Of a stretch of 64,000 nucleotides of DNA, positions 51,880-61,407 are shown one piece after another (positions within the stretch are counted from its first letter, which is position 1; the number at the start of each line of letters is the position of its first letter). Below the pieces are notes generated by a model that worked only from the letters and a program-made list of their open reading frames with translations, ran no database searches and was not told the DNA's origin. The DNA is taken from contig NZ_LZSO01000048.1 of assembly GCF_001665785.1 (NCBI RefSeq), positions 1 through 64,000 on the forward strand, read 5' to 3'. A program made the translations under genes and the position numbers. Source of the stretch: Mycolicibacterium peregrinum. Lineage in GTDB: Bacteria; Actinomycetota; Actinomycetes; Mycobacteriales; Mycobacteriaceae.

Positions 51880-54810
51880 CTACTCGGACGTCCTGATCGG
51901 CTGTGTCGCCGTGCCTCCGGGGAGGTCCTGGCCCAGCAGTGAGCGGACCGCGGGACGTGGCCCGTGCGGACGCAGCATGGCACTGGCCGGACGGGGGCGC
52001 ACCCGTTGCGGCCACCAGAACCACCGCCCCAGCAGGGCAGCGATCGATGGGGTCATGAACGACCGCACAATCATCGTGTCGAACAACAGACCGAGGCCGA
52101 TGGTCGTGCCGATCTGGCCGATGATCTGCAGGTCGCTGACGGCCATCGCGGCCATCGTGCACGCGAATACGATGCCCGCGGTGGTCACGACCTTGCCGGT
52201 GCCACCCATCGCCCGGATGATGCCGGTGTTGATGCCTGCACCGATCTCCTCTTTCATCCGTGACACGAGCAGCAGGTTGTAGTCCGAACCCACCGCCAAA
52301 AGGATGATCACCGACATCGCCAGCACCATCCAGTGCAAGTGGATTCCCAGGATGTACTGCCACAGCAGTACGGACAGGCCGAACGAGGCACCCAGTGACA
52401 ACACCACCGTCCCGACGATGACCAGAGCGGCGATGAAACTTCGGGTGATGAACAGCATGATGAGGAACACTAGGCAGATCGCTGCTATCCCAGCGATCCA
52501 CAGGTCGTACTTGGACCCTTCCTGCCAGTCCTTCGCGGTTGCCGCGGCGCCGGCGATATAGATCTTCCCGCTTGCCAGCGGCGTGCCCTTGAGCGCCTCT
52601 TCAGCCGCCGTGCGGATTTGTTCGACGCGCTCGATGCCCTCCGGTGACTGCGGGTCACCGTTGTGGGAAATGATGAATCGCACCGATCGCCCGTCGGGGG
52701 AGATGAACGATTTCATCGCCTTCTGAAAGTCCGGGTTCTGGAACACTTCTGGTGGAAGAAAGAACGAGTCGTCGTTCTTCGCGGCGTCGAACGTCTGCCC
52801 CATGACGGCGGCGTCCTTGCTCGTCTCGTCCATCTGATTCATCAGACCCGACATGGTGGTGTGCATCGTCAAGGTGCTCACCCTCATTTTCTTCATGATC
52901 GCGATCATCTTCGGGAACTCGACCAGCAGCTTCGGCATGATCGAGTCCAGCTCGTCCATGTTCGCGACCATGATCTGCAAATTGTCGTCGAGCTTGTCCA
53001 CACCGTCCATGGCGTCGAAGATCGACCTCAGCGACCAACAGATCGGGATGTCGAAACAGTGCGGCTCCCAATAGAAGTAATTGCGGATCGGCCGGAACAT
53101 GTCGTCGAAGATGGCGATGCTGCCACGGAGGTCTCGAGCGACTTCGTAGACCTCGTGGGTTCGCGCAACCATGTTGTGCGTGATGGCAGCCATCTGTCGC
53201 ATCACGTCGTACGTGCGCTGCATGGTGTCGATCATCACCTGCATGTCAGCGGCCTGCTTCAGCATGTCGTTGATGCGGGTCTTCTGGAACTCCGTGGCCT
53301 GGACCTGGCCCGCGCTCTGCAAGCTGAGCATGAACGGGATGGAGGTGTGGTCGATGGGGGTGCCCTCGGGCCTGGTGATGCCCTGAACCCGAGAAATGCC
53401 GCGCACCTTGAAGATTGCCTTCGCCAACCGGTTCAGCACGATGAAGTCGGCCGGGTTCCGCAGGTCCCGGTCGGTCTCTACCATCAGGACCTCCGGCGTC
53501 ATCCGCGACTGGGAGAAGTGGCGTTCTGCGGCAGTGAAACCCATGTTGGCGGGAATGTCCCCGGGGATGTAGCGCCGGTCGTTGTAGCTCGTCTCGTACC
53601 CGGGCAGGGCGAGGAGGCCGACCAGCGCGGCCGCCAGGGACCCGATCAAGATCGGGACCGGCCACCGGACGACCGCGGTGCCGATTCCACGCCAACGCCG
53701 AACCCGCAAGGTGCGCTTGGGCTCCAGCAGTCCGAACCGGCTGCTGATGGCGATCCCGGCGGGCACCAGCGTGATCGCCACCGCGACAGCCGCCGCCATG
53801 CCGATCGCACACGGGATACCCATGGTTTCGAAGTACGGCAGCCGGGTGAACGTCAGACACAGGATCGCTCCGGCGATCGTCAGACCGGAAGCCAGGACCA
53901 CCGGCGTGACGCCGCGATACATGCTGTAGTACGCCTGCTCCCGGTCCTCGCCGGCCTGACGCGCCTCCTGATAACGGCCGAAAAAGAAGATGCCGTAGTC
54001 GGTTCCGGCCGCGATGGCGAGGAATACGAGCATGTTCACGGCGAACGTGGAGAGCACGAAGACTTCGTTGGCGCCCAGGAACGCGACGATCGCCCGGGCC
54101 GCCGCCAACTCGATACCCACCATGATGAGCAGCAGGATCACCGTCACGACCGACCGATAGACCATGAAGAGCAGGATGAAGATGATCACGACGGTTACCG
54201 CGGTGATCTTCAGGATCGACCGGTTTCCGCTGTGCTGCATATCGGAAGCCAGTGGCGCAGCGCCGGTTACGAAAACCTCCACGCCCGGCGGCGGAGTCGA
54301 CCGGTCGACGATGTCGCGCACAGCGGCCACCGATTCATCGCCCTGCGGTGTGCCCTGGTCGCCTGCGAGGTTCAGCTGGACGTAGGTGGCCTTGCCGTCG
54401 GGGCTTGTCACGCTCGACGCGGTCAGGCGATCGCCCCACAGATCCTGCACGTGCTCGACATGCTTCGGATCGCTTCTCAGCGCACCGATCAACTCTCCGT
54501 AGTAGCGATGCGCCTCATCGCCCAGGGGCTCTTGCCCCTCGAGCACGATCATCGCGGAACTGTCCGAGTCGGATTCCCCGAAGTTGTGGCCGATGCGCTT
54601 CATCGCCTGGGCCGAGGGCGCGTCCTTGGGCATCAGGGACACCGCGTTCTTCTCCGCGACCCGCTCGAGTGACGGGACCGCAGCCGACCAGTCGCCGCCG
54701 ACCGATGCCAGCGTCAGGATCAAAGTGACCGCCAGCCAACCCACGATGATGAGCGGCGACAGCATCCGTACGGTGCGCGCGACGAACGGCCGCCGAGAAT
54801 TTTCAGTCAT
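51880..54810 (-). CDS. mmpL4b: MmpL4b, RND-type GPL transporter
   Basis: A 976-residue MmpL protein with the family layout: one N-terminal membrane helix (LIIVGWLAVTLILTLASVG), an external porter loop, five helices (about residues 200-350), a long second external loop rich in Met and Asp (about 400-750) and a last group of helices. The two proton-relay segments are AGTDYGIFFFGRYQEAR and VGSDYNLLLVSRMKEE, each with the Asp-Tyr pair of MmpL proteins. The C-terminal PRPASAMLRPHGPRPAVR tail is typical of the MmpL4/TmtpC group. It begins 10 bases after mmpL4a on the same strand. In M. smegmatis both are needed to export GPL. Confidence 0.92.
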   Translation of the reverse strand: MTENSRRPFVARTVRMLSPLIIVGWLAVTLILTLASVGGDWSAAVPSLERVAEKNAVSLMPKDAPSAQAMKRIGHNFGESDSDSSAMIVLEGQEPLGDEAHRYYGELIGALRSDPKHVEHVQDLWGDRLTASSVTSPDGKATYVQLNLAGDQGTPQGDESVAAVRDIVDRSTPPPGVEVFVTGAAPLASDMQHSGNRSILKITAVTVVIIFILLFMVYRSVVTVILLLIMVGIELAAARAIVAFLGANEVFVLSTFAVNMLVFLAIAAGTDYGIFFFGRYQEARQAGEDREQAYYSMYRGVTPVVLASGLTIAGAILCLTFTRLPYFETMGIPCAIGMAAAVAVAITLVPAGIAISSRFGLLEPKRTLRVRRWRGIGTAVVRWPVPILIGSLAAALVGLLALPGYETSYNDRRYIPGDIPANMGFTAAERHFSQSRMTPEVLMVETDRDLRNPADFIVLNRLAKAIFKVRGISRVQGITRPEGTPIDHTSIPFMLSLQSAGQVQATEFQKTRINDMLKQAADMQVMIDTMQRTYDVMRQMAAITHNMVARTHEVYEVARDLRGSIAIFDDMFRPIRNYFYWEPHCFDIPICWSLRSIFDAMDGVDKLDDNLQIMVANMDELDSIMPKLLVEFPKMIAIMKKMRVSTLTMHTTMSGLMNQMDETSKDAAVMGQTFDAAKNDDSFFLPPEVFQNPDFQKAMKSFISPDGRSVRFIISHNGDPQSPEGIERVEQIRTAAEEALKGTPLASGKIYIAGAAATAKDWQEGSKYDLWIAGIAAICLVFLIMLFITRSFIAALVIVGTVVLSLGASFGLSVLLWQYILGIHLHWMVLAMSVIILLAVGSDYNLLLVSRMKEEIGAGINTGIIRAMGGTGKVVTTAGIVFACTMAAMAVSDLQIIGQIGTTIGLGLLFDTMIVRSFMTPSIAALLGRWFWWPQRVRPRPASAMLRPHGPRPAVRSLLGQDLPGGTATQPIRTSE

Positions 54811-54820
54811 GCAGCCGCCG

Positions 54821-57703
54821 CTAATCCCTCAACATCAAGTTGCGCACCAGCGGACGTGGACCCATCGGCCGCAGCATCGCACTGGCTGGACGCGGGCGCA
54901 CCTGTTGGGGCCACCAGAACCAGCGGCCCAGCAGCGCGGCGATCGACGGGGTCATGAACGCGCGGACGATCAGCGTGTCGAACAGCAACCCGAGGCCGAT
55001 CGTGGTGCCCACCTGACCGATGGTCAGCAGGTCACTGACGATCATCGACGCCATCGTGGCCGCGAACACCAGACCCGCAGCCGTCACGACCTTGCCGGTG
55101 CCCGCCATCGCCCGGATGATGCCGGTGTTGATGCCCGCGTGGATCTCCTCCTTCATCCGCGATACCAGCAGAAGGTTGTAATCCGAACCCACTGCGAGCA
55201 GGACGATGACGGACATCGCCAGCACCACCCAGTTGATCTGGATACCGAGGATGTACTGCCACACCAGCACAGACAGACCGAAGGACGCACCCAGCGAGAG
55301 CGCCACCGTGCCCACGATGACCAGTGCCGCGATAAAGCTGCGGGTCATCAGCACCATGATCAGGAAGATGAGCGCCAGGGCCGTCACGCCTGCGATCAAG
55401 AGGTCGATCTTCGACCCGTCCACCAGGTCCTTCACCCCCGCCGCGGTACCGGCCAGGTACAGCTTGGAACTCTCCAGCGGGGTTCCCTTGAGCGCCTCCT
55501 CGGCCGCGATCCGCAGCGGTTCGACCCGGGAAATACCCTCAGGCGTCGCGGGATCGCTGCGCTGGGTGATCAGCATGCGCGCAGCCTTCCCGTCCGGGGA
55601 CAGGAAGATCTTCATGACGCGCTGGAAGTCCTTGTTCTCCAGCACATCCGGCGGCAGATAGAACGAGTCGTCGTTGTTCGACGCGTCAAACGCCTTTCCC
55701 ATGGCGGTGGCATTGTCGCTGGAATCATCCATCTGGGTGAAGAGCCCCGACATCGTGCTGTGCATCGTCAGCATCATCGTGCGCGTGCTCTGCATGGTGG
55801 CGATCATCTGCGGAAATTGCAGCAGCATCTGCGGCATCAGCAGGTCCAATTGGTCGAGTTCCTTGACCAACCCCTGCATTTTGTCGGTCACCTCGTCGAT
55901 ACCGTCCAGCCCGTCGAATATGGATCTGATCGACCAGCACATCGGAATATCAAAGCAATGCGGCTCCCAATAGAGATAATTGCGCAGTGGCCGCCAGAAG
56001 TCGTCGAAATCCGCCATATGGTCGCGCAATTCCCTCATGTCGGACTGAAGGTCATGGGTGGTACCGACCATGCGGTGAGTCGTACCGACCATCTGTTGCA
56101 TCAGTTCGTACATGCGCTGCATGAGGCTGATCGTCTGCGACATGTCGTCGGCCTGTTTGACCAGGTCCTCCATCCGCTCCTTCTGGAACGGCAGTGAGAG
56201 GCGCTGGCTGGCATTAGACATACTCAGCATGAACGGAATCGAAGAATGTTCGATCTGAGTGCCCTCTGGCCGCGTTATGGATTGCACATTGGCAATTCCT
56301 GGTACCGCGAACACGGCCTTGGCCAGCTTGTTCAAGATCAGTAAATCGGTTGGGTTGCGCATATCATGATTGGCCTCGACCAGTAACAGGTCGGGCGTCG
56401 TCATCTTCGATTCCGGAAAATGACGCGAAGCTGCCGCGAACCCCTGATTGGCCGGAATGTCCTGCGGAATGTACTTCTGGTCGCTGTAGCTCGGGCTGTA
56501 CCCCGGCAGCGTCAGCAACCCGATGAGCGCCACCGCCAGCGTGGCGAGCAGGATCGGGGCCGGCCACCGGACGACGGAGGTACCGATGCGACGCCACCGC
56601 CGGGTCACGACCGGACGCTTGGGATCGAAGATGCCGAACCGGCTGCCCGCGGCGATACAAGCCGGCACCAGAGTGAGCGCGACCGCCACGGCGACCAAGA
56701 TGCCCACCGCGCCGGGGATCCCGAGCGGCTGGAAGTACGGCAGCCGGGTGAAACTCAGGCAGGCGATCGCGCCCGCGATCGTCAGACCGGAGGCCAGGAC
56801 CACCTTGGCGACGCTTCGGTACGCGGTGAAGTACGAAGACTCCCGGTCCTCCCCGGATTGCCGGGCCTCCTGATATCGCCCGGTGAAGAAGATTGCGTAG
56901 TCGGTTCCGGCCGCGATGCCCACCGAGACGAGCAGATTGACCACGTACGTGGTGAGACCGACCAACTCATGTACGCCGAGGAATGCGACGAACCCCCGGG
57001 CCACCTGCAGTTCGATCCCGACCGTGAACAGCAGAATGATGACAGTGATGAACGATCGGTAGAGCAGGAGCAGCATCAGGAAGATCACCCCGACGCTCAC
57101 CAGGGTGATGAGGATGACCGTCCGGTTACCGCTCTGCCCCATGTCGGCCACGATCGCCGCCGGGCCCGTGACATACGTCGTGATACCGGGCGGTGCCTGG
57201 GTGTTCTTGACGACGTCCTGGACCGCCTGCACCGATTCGTTCGCCGCGGCCTGCCCGAAGCTGCCGTGCAGGTTCAACTGCACATACGCCGCTTTTCCGT
57301 CGGCGCTCTGCGCGGCACCGGCGGTGAGCGGATCGCCCCAGAAGTCCTGGACATGCTGGACGTGCTTGGGGTCTTGCTTCAGCTGGCCGACGAGGCTGTC
57401 GTAGTACTTGTGGGCGGCCTCACCGAGAGGTTCTTCGCCCTCCAGGACGATGACGGCCACGCTTTCCGAATTGGATTCCTGGAACAGCTCACCCATGCGG
57501 GTCATGGCCTTGACCGACGGCGCATCCGGAGGGCTCAGCGACACCGAATGGTCACGCTCGACGACCTCCAGCGGTGGGACCGCCACGGTCACCAGCACCG
57601 TGATCGCGATCCACCCCAAGATGATCAGGGGCGAGAACCGGCGAATAGCCGAGGCCAATCGCGGCCGGGACGCTTGGTCTGTATCCATGTTTTTATCGCT
57701 CAC
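54821..57703 (-). CDS. mmpL4a: MmpL4a, RND-type GPL transporter
   Basis: A 960-residue MmpL paralogue of the next gene, with a single helix near the N-terminus (FSPLIILGWIAITVLVTVAV), proton-relay segments AGTDYAIFFTGRYQEAR and VGSDYNLLLVSRMKEE, and the same helix arrangement and Met-rich second external loop. GTG 57703 (VSDKNMDTDQ) is chosen because it overlaps the mmpS4 stop by GTGA, which is the pattern of translational coupling; the frame is open six codons further upstream. Together with MmpS4 and MmpL4b it forms the GPL export system across the inner membrane. Confidence 0.92.
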   Translation of the reverse strand: MSDKNMDTDQASRPRLASAIRRFSPLIILGWIAITVLVTVAVPPLEVVERDHSVSLSPPDAPSVKAMTRMGELFQESNSESVAVIVLEGEEPLGEAAHKYYDSLVGQLKQDPKHVQHVQDFWGDPLTAGAAQSADGKAAYVQLNLHGSFGQAAANESVQAVQDVVKNTQAPPGITTYVTGPAAIVADMGQSGNRTVILITLVSVGVIFLMLLLLYRSFITVIILLFTVGIELQVARGFVAFLGVHELVGLTTYVVNLLVSVGIAAGTDYAIFFTGRYQEARQSGEDRESSYFTAYRSVAKVVLASGLTIAGAIACLSFTRLPYFQPLGIPGAVGILVAVAVALTLVPACIAAGSRFGIFDPKRPVVTRRWRRIGTSVVRWPAPILLATLAVALIGLLTLPGYSPSYSDQKYIPQDIPANQGFAAASRHFPESKMTTPDLLLVEANHDMRNPTDLLILNKLAKAVFAVPGIANVQSITRPEGTQIEHSSIPFMLSMSNASQRLSLPFQKERMEDLVKQADDMSQTISLMQRMYELMQQMVGTTHRMVGTTHDLQSDMRELRDHMADFDDFWRPLRNYLYWEPHCFDIPMCWSIRSIFDGLDGIDEVTDKMQGLVKELDQLDLLMPQMLLQFPQMIATMQSTRTMMLTMHSTMSGLFTQMDDSSDNATAMGKAFDASNNDDSFYLPPDVLENKDFQRVMKIFLSPDGKAARMLITQRSDPATPEGISRVEPLRIAAEEALKGTPLESSKLYLAGTAAGVKDLVDGSKIDLLIAGVTALALIFLIMVLMTRSFIAALVIVGTVALSLGASFGLSVLVWQYILGIQINWVVLAMSVIVLLAVGSDYNLLLVSRMKEEIHAGINTGIIRAMAGTGKVVTAAGLVFAATMASMIVSDLLTIGQVGTTIGLGLLFDTLIVRAFMTPSIAALLGRWFWWPQQVRPRPASAMLRPMGPRPLVRNLMLRD

Positions 57704-58131
57704 GCAGCCTTCAGCAGGCACGAGGTGAAGGCATTTATCTGATTCGAGGACTTCTCGGCCTTGACCTCATTGTCGACGGTTATACGGCAGCCGATATTAT
57801 TGCTGTCTCCTTGCGCCATGACACTTCCGACAGCGGTGGTCTTTGTGATATCGAATTCCAGAATCCAGGGCAGGCTGACTTTCTTTATAAATTGCGGGTC
57901 GGCATTAACATCGAAATAGCTGATATTTGCCACCGTTCCCGGCGCCCCGAATACCTCGTACGTCAGCTTCTTGGGGTCGAACGGCTTCGTGTCATTGACC
58001 TGGGTGTCGGCGTACGTAGCACGCTTGTCACTGCCAAAGATGGTGTGCAGGCGCGAAACGGTAAATCCCGCGGCGGAGATCACCACGACCGCGAGTAGCG
58101 GAATCCACAACCGCTTCAAAAACCGAAAAAT
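57700..58131 (-). CDS. mmpS4: MmpS4, membrane-anchored partner of MmpL4a/b, with apparent AUU start
   Basis: A small MmpS-family protein of about 143 residues: a basic start, one membrane helix (LWIPLLAVVVISAAGFTV) and an external beta-rich domain with YEVFGAPGTVANISYFDVNADPQ, LPWILEFDITKTTAVGSVMAQGD and GCRITVDNEVKAEKS, all MmpS hallmarks. It is required for GPL transport with the MmpL pair. The only ordinary start codon in this part of the frame is a TTG at 58119, which is 19 bases from the ribosome site. The codon ATT at 58131 lies seven bases from GGAGGAG and gives the expected N-terminus (M/I-FRFLKRLW). An in-frame TAG at 58147-58149 excludes a start further upstream. Confidence 0.85.
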   Translation of the reverse strand: MFRFLKRLWIPLLAVVVISAAGFTVSRLHTIFGSDKRATYADTQVNDTKPFDPKKLTYEVFGAPGTVANISYFDVNADPQFIKKVSLPWILEFDITKTTAVGSVMAQGDSNNIGCRITVDNEVKAEKSSNQINAFTSCLLKAA

Positions 58132-58138
58132 CGTAGAT

Positions 58139-58145
58139 CTCCTCC
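58139..58145 (-). promoter_or_regulatory. Ribosome binding site that argues for an AUU start of mmpS4
   Basis: On the minus strand this reads GGAGGAG, an almost perfect Shine-Dalgarno sequence. Seven bases separate it from the ATT at 58129-58131 and 19 from the TTG at 58117-58119. There is no ATG or GTG between them. Confidence 0.7.
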
Positions 58146-58149
58146 ACTA

Positions 58150-59053
58150 TCACCCCACCCGGTACAGGTGCAGCGAATACGCATGACGCCTCACGGAGTC
58201 AGCTTGGTCGTTGAAGAGTAAACCATGTCATGCGCCACCCCATCAGCCTGTTCCGCACAGCTTCACAGCGAAGTCCCATATACGTACGGCGGCGTAAATT
58301 ATCGCCCAAATTCAATTCAAAATCGGCCACGCGTTTCCCATTTTTGACCAATGCGAATTGGGCAAATTCGTGATTTCCTGCCGGCGCGGGCGACAACCGG
58401 TAGATAGTCCCCGCAAGTCAGGTTCTGGCTAACACGGACGCGTTGACCCACTGGTTGCTGCGACTGCACAGGCCCGGAGGGGCGGGCCTCCGGTACCCGC
58501 GACGCGAGGATGACCACCAGGCCCGGGTGACGCCGGTGAACAGCCGTCCCCGCGGACATCCGCGCTCCACTTCCAGGGCCGCCCGCGCGGGGTTGGCAGC
58601 GGACTGCTGCCGCCACAGCCGCCTTGCAGGCGACGTCTGCCAACTACTGAGCCTCATCTGCGGGAGCGTTCGCCGACGGAAGGTCCTGAATTACCGCCTA
58701 TCCCAACTCGTTCCTCGCTTATGAAGCGGGCCGCCGTGCTGATTTGGGATAAGCGCGAGCCCGTAACGGCATAGACGGGACTTCTGCACGCCCAAGACTG
58801 CTAGACAAATCGCGCCGAGCGTTGCTCTAGGGCTTGAATAGGCGATTTCCGTGGGCATGTTCCGCAGGGAACTGCCAATGCGTACGCAGCCGACGGAGCT
58901 ATCTCATCGATCTCCGCGCAGGCGGGCTGCAGTCGGCAGGGTTGGAAGCAAAGAAAGTAGGCGCGGTTGGTCGATTGCCGTACAGCGCTGATTCACATGG
59001 CGTGGGTACACCTGTGATCTCCTAGGCGCTGGGGATGGTCAGCTCGCGCGCGG
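58150..59053. other. 904-base intergenic region without a recognisable gene
   Basis: The stretch between mmpS4 and rmlB contains only short open frames with random composition on both strands. The first 200 bases are AT-richer and must carry the mmpS4 operon promoter. I see no tRNA-like fold, transposase remnant or long repeat. The length is unusual for the locus and may mark the junction where GPL genes lost in this lineage used to be. Confidence 0.45.
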
Positions 59054-60049
59054 TCACTGGCCGCGCTCCGCGTAGTTGGTCTCCACGTTGTCCTTCAATG
59101 GGCGCCACCAGGATTCGTTGTTGCGATACCAGTCGATGGTGTCTGCGAGTCCTTCTTCGAAATCGGTGTGCTTGGGGGCCCAGCCCAGTTCGTCGTGCAG
59201 GGCCGACGGGTCGATGGCATAGCGCAGGTCATGTCCGGCCCGGTCGGTGACATGGTCGAAGTCGTCGGGGTCGCGGCCCATCAGCCGCAGCAGGGTGCGC
59301 ATCACCGTCAGGTTGTCGCGCTCGCATTCGGCGCCGATCAGGTACGTCTGCCCAGCGCGGCCCCTGGTGAGGATCTCCCACACCGCCCGGTTGTGGTCGT
59401 CGACATGGATCCAGTCGCGCACATTGGTTCCGGCGCCGTACAGCTTGGGACGCCGGCCGGTCAGGACATTGGTGATCTGGCGCGGGATGAACTTCTCCAC
59501 ATGCTGATACGGGCCGTAGTTGTTGGAACAGTTCGAAATCGTCGCGCGCACACCGTAGGAGCGCACCCAGGCCCGCACCAGCAGATCGGCGGCGGCCTTG
59601 GTGGACGAGTACGGGCTCGACGGGTTGTACGGCGTGCCCGGGGTGAACCGGGCCGGATCGTCGAGCTCGAGATCGCCGTACACCTCGTCGGTGGAGATGT
59701 GATGCAACCGCACCCCGTGCGCCCGGACCGCCTCCAACACCGTGAACGTGCCCACCACGTTGCTGTGCAGGAACGGTTGCGGGTTCGCCAAGGCATTGTC
59801 GACATGCGTTTCCGCGGCGAAGTGCACCACAGCATCAGCCTCTGCCACCAACCGGTCCACCAGCTCGGCGTCGGCGATATCGCCCTGCACCAACCGAACC
59901 CGATCGGCGAACGACGCCAGGGAATCCCGGCTGCCCGCATAGGTCATCGCATCGAGCACCGTCACCGACGTCGTCAGTGCCTCGCCCACAGCAAGACGCA
60001 CAAAGTTCGCACCGATGAACCCGGCGCCGCCGGTAACCAGTAACCGCAT
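59054..60049 (-). CDS. rmlB: dTDP-glucose 4,6-dehydratase RmlB
   Basis: A 331-residue extended SDR enzyme, second step of dTDP-L-rhamnose synthesis. N-terminal NAD site RLLVTGGAGFIGANFVR; HISTDEVYGDLE supplies the catalytic Asp-Glu pair; YSSTKAAADLL has the YxxxK motif; NNYGPYQHVEKFIPRQITNVLTG, GTNVRDWIHVDDH and ESWWRPLK are RmlB signatures. The usual partner rmlC does not follow: after the stop comes the long empty spacer toward mmpS4. It may be the housekeeping rmlB or a GPL-specific copy; rhamnose is also needed for the arabinogalactan linker, so the window alone does not decide. Confidence 0.94.
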   Translation of the reverse strand: MRLLVTGGAGFIGANFVRLAVGEALTTSVTVLDAMTYAGSRDSLASFADRVRLVQGDIADAELVDRLVAEADAVVHFAAETHVDNALANPQPFLHSNVVGTFTVLEAVRAHGVRLHHISTDEVYGDLELDDPARFTPGTPYNPSSPYSSTKAAADLLVRAWVRSYGVRATISNCSNNYGPYQHVEKFIPRQITNVLTGRRPKLYGAGTNVRDWIHVDDHNRAVWEILTRGRAGQTYLIGAECERDNLTVMRTLLRLMGRDPDDFDHVTDRAGHDLRYAIDPSALHDELGWAPKHTDFEEGLADTIDWYRNNESWWRPLKDNVETNYAERGQ

Positions 60050-60295
60050 GCGCCAACCCTAGCCGGTCGCGCCTGCATACAACTTCACGAACTCCAACCA
60101 GCGTTCTACGGCGGTAATACATTTCAGGCCAAACAGGCTGTGCTTGAATGGATTACGCAGACGCACCTGAAAGGAGTACGAGGGCCTCAGGCGGCACCAA
60201 TCCAATCGCATTTGCACATCGGTGGATTCGTCGCTCAGCACCCAAAAGGGAGTAAATCAACACCACCGCTCTTGTTTGACAGCCTTCGCGGTTTG

Positions 60296-60670
60296 CTAAT
60301 TTCCATCGCGAGTGGGCAGCAACCGGCGCCGCTCCGCCAGCACCAACTGCCGCCGAATCAGAAACAGCGGAAACGCCACACTCACGGCGATCACCGCACT
60401 GAGCACGATGTAGATCCACACCTTCGGGATCCCGATCCGACGCGCCTCCACGATCATGAACACGAACGCCGCCAACCCGAACAGCAGCAGGTCGTTGGTG
60501 AGTGAGGACGACCCGTAATTGGCATAGCCACTCTTGAAGAACTCGATGAGGCTGGTGCTTTCGGTGGTAAAGAAGCGGATGTTGTTCCACCAGGTGCCGA
60601 CCAGTGCCACCACGGCGATCACGCCGTAGACGCCGCACAGAATCTTGTCGTTTCTCGTCAGCTCCGCCAT
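60296..60670 (-). CDS. DUF2834 family small membrane protein
   Basis: A 124-residue protein with three hydrophobic segments (LCGVYGVIAVVALVGTWWN, LLLFGLAAFVFMIVEA and WIYIVLSAVIAVSVAFPLFLI) and the motif TSLIEFFKSGYANYGSSSLTNDLL, which is characteristic of DUF2834. Function unknown. ATG 60670 is chosen because GGGAGG lies seven bases upstream; a GTG two codons earlier would be too close. It is divergent from the tetR-fadE pair. Confidence 0.8.
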   Translation of the reverse strand: MAELTRNDKILCGVYGVIAVVALVGTWWNNIRFFTTESTSLIEFFKSGYANYGSSSLTNDLLLFGLAAFVFMIVEARRIGIPKVWIYIVLSAVIAVSVAFPLFLIRRQLVLAERRRLLPTRDGN

Positions 60671-60754
60671 CGCCACGCCTCCCCGTCGGACCGATCAGTC
60701 CAGGTCAACCTATCGATCCGGCGGCCGTGGGGGGCCTGTTTGCGCCCAAACTTG

Positions 60755-60774
60755 GTGAGTGAGTACTCTCTCAC
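60755..60774. promoter_or_regulatory. TetR operator-like palindrome directly before a start codon
   Basis: GTGAGTGAGTACTCTCTCAC is a 20-base inverted repeat with 18 of 20 positions symmetric, centred on AGTACT. It ends one base before the ATG of the TetR gene at 60776. A bound regulator here would block transcription of its own gene and the following acyl-CoA dehydrogenase. The closeness also suggests a very short or absent leader. Confidence 0.7.
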
Positions 60775-60775
60775 C

Positions 60776-61372
60776 ATGTCATCCGGACGTGACCGGCTCC
60801 TGGCCACGGCACTGAAGCTGTTCGCCGCCAAGGGGTATGCCGCCACGTCGGTGGCTCACATTCAGCAAGCCGCCGGCCTGGCACCTGGCTCGGGGGCGCT
60901 CTATAAGCACTTCGGCTCCAAGCGGGAACTGCTCGAGTCCGCGGTCTCACACCGCATCGACGCGATCGTGAGCGCGCGGGAGCAGTACGACGCGGGCCAC
61001 CCGAAGACCACCGAAGAGGCGGTTCGTAGTGCCGGGCAACTGATCTGGGCCAACCTGACGCAGAGTGAGGAACTGCTGCGGGTCATGCTGCGGGAACCCG
61101 ACGAGCTCGGTGACCTCGACGAGAAGACGTGGCAGGTCATCACCGACAACGCCTATCAACGATTCGCCGATGAACTGGCCGCGTCGAATCGCTCAGGCCG
61201 TACCCAGATCCCCGATCCCGAGGCCACCGCGGCCGTCGCGATCTCCGCACTGTCCTATGCCGCGACGCTGCAGGCGCTGACCAAACGCTCTCCGGGCAAC
61301 GTCGACAACGATCGCTTCTTCGAGGCCTGGGTCACCCAGACCGTCAGCGTGATCGAACAGCACCGCTCGTAA
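60776..61372 (+). CDS. TetR/AcrR family transcriptional regulator
   Basis: A 198-residue TetR regulator with N-terminal helix-turn-helix GRDRLLATALKLFAAKGYAATSVAHIQQAAGLAPGSGALYKHFGSKRELLE and a helical effector domain. The 20-base palindrome in front of it is its probable operator. The acyl-CoA dehydrogenase gene follows after 35 bases on the same strand, a common arrangement in which the regulator responds to an acyl-CoA; the ligand is inferred from context only. Confidence 0.88.
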   Translation: MSSGRDRLLATALKLFAAKGYAATSVAHIQQAAGLAPGSGALYKHFGSKRELLESAVSHRIDAIVSAREQYDAGHPKTTEEAVRSAGQLIWANLTQSEELLRVMLREPDELGDLDEKTWQVITDNAYQRFADELAASNRSGRTQIPDPEATAAVAISALSYAATLQALTKRSPGNVDNDRFFEAWVTQTVSVIEQHRS

Positions 61373-61407
61373 AACGACCGAACACCAACATATTTCAGGA
61401 GCAAACC

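Noticed and set aside
58150..59053. Search for a tRNA, insertion-sequence remnant or integration site in the long spacer before mmpS4
   Set aside because: No cloverleaf-like arms, terminal inverted repeats or transposase-like residues could be seen.
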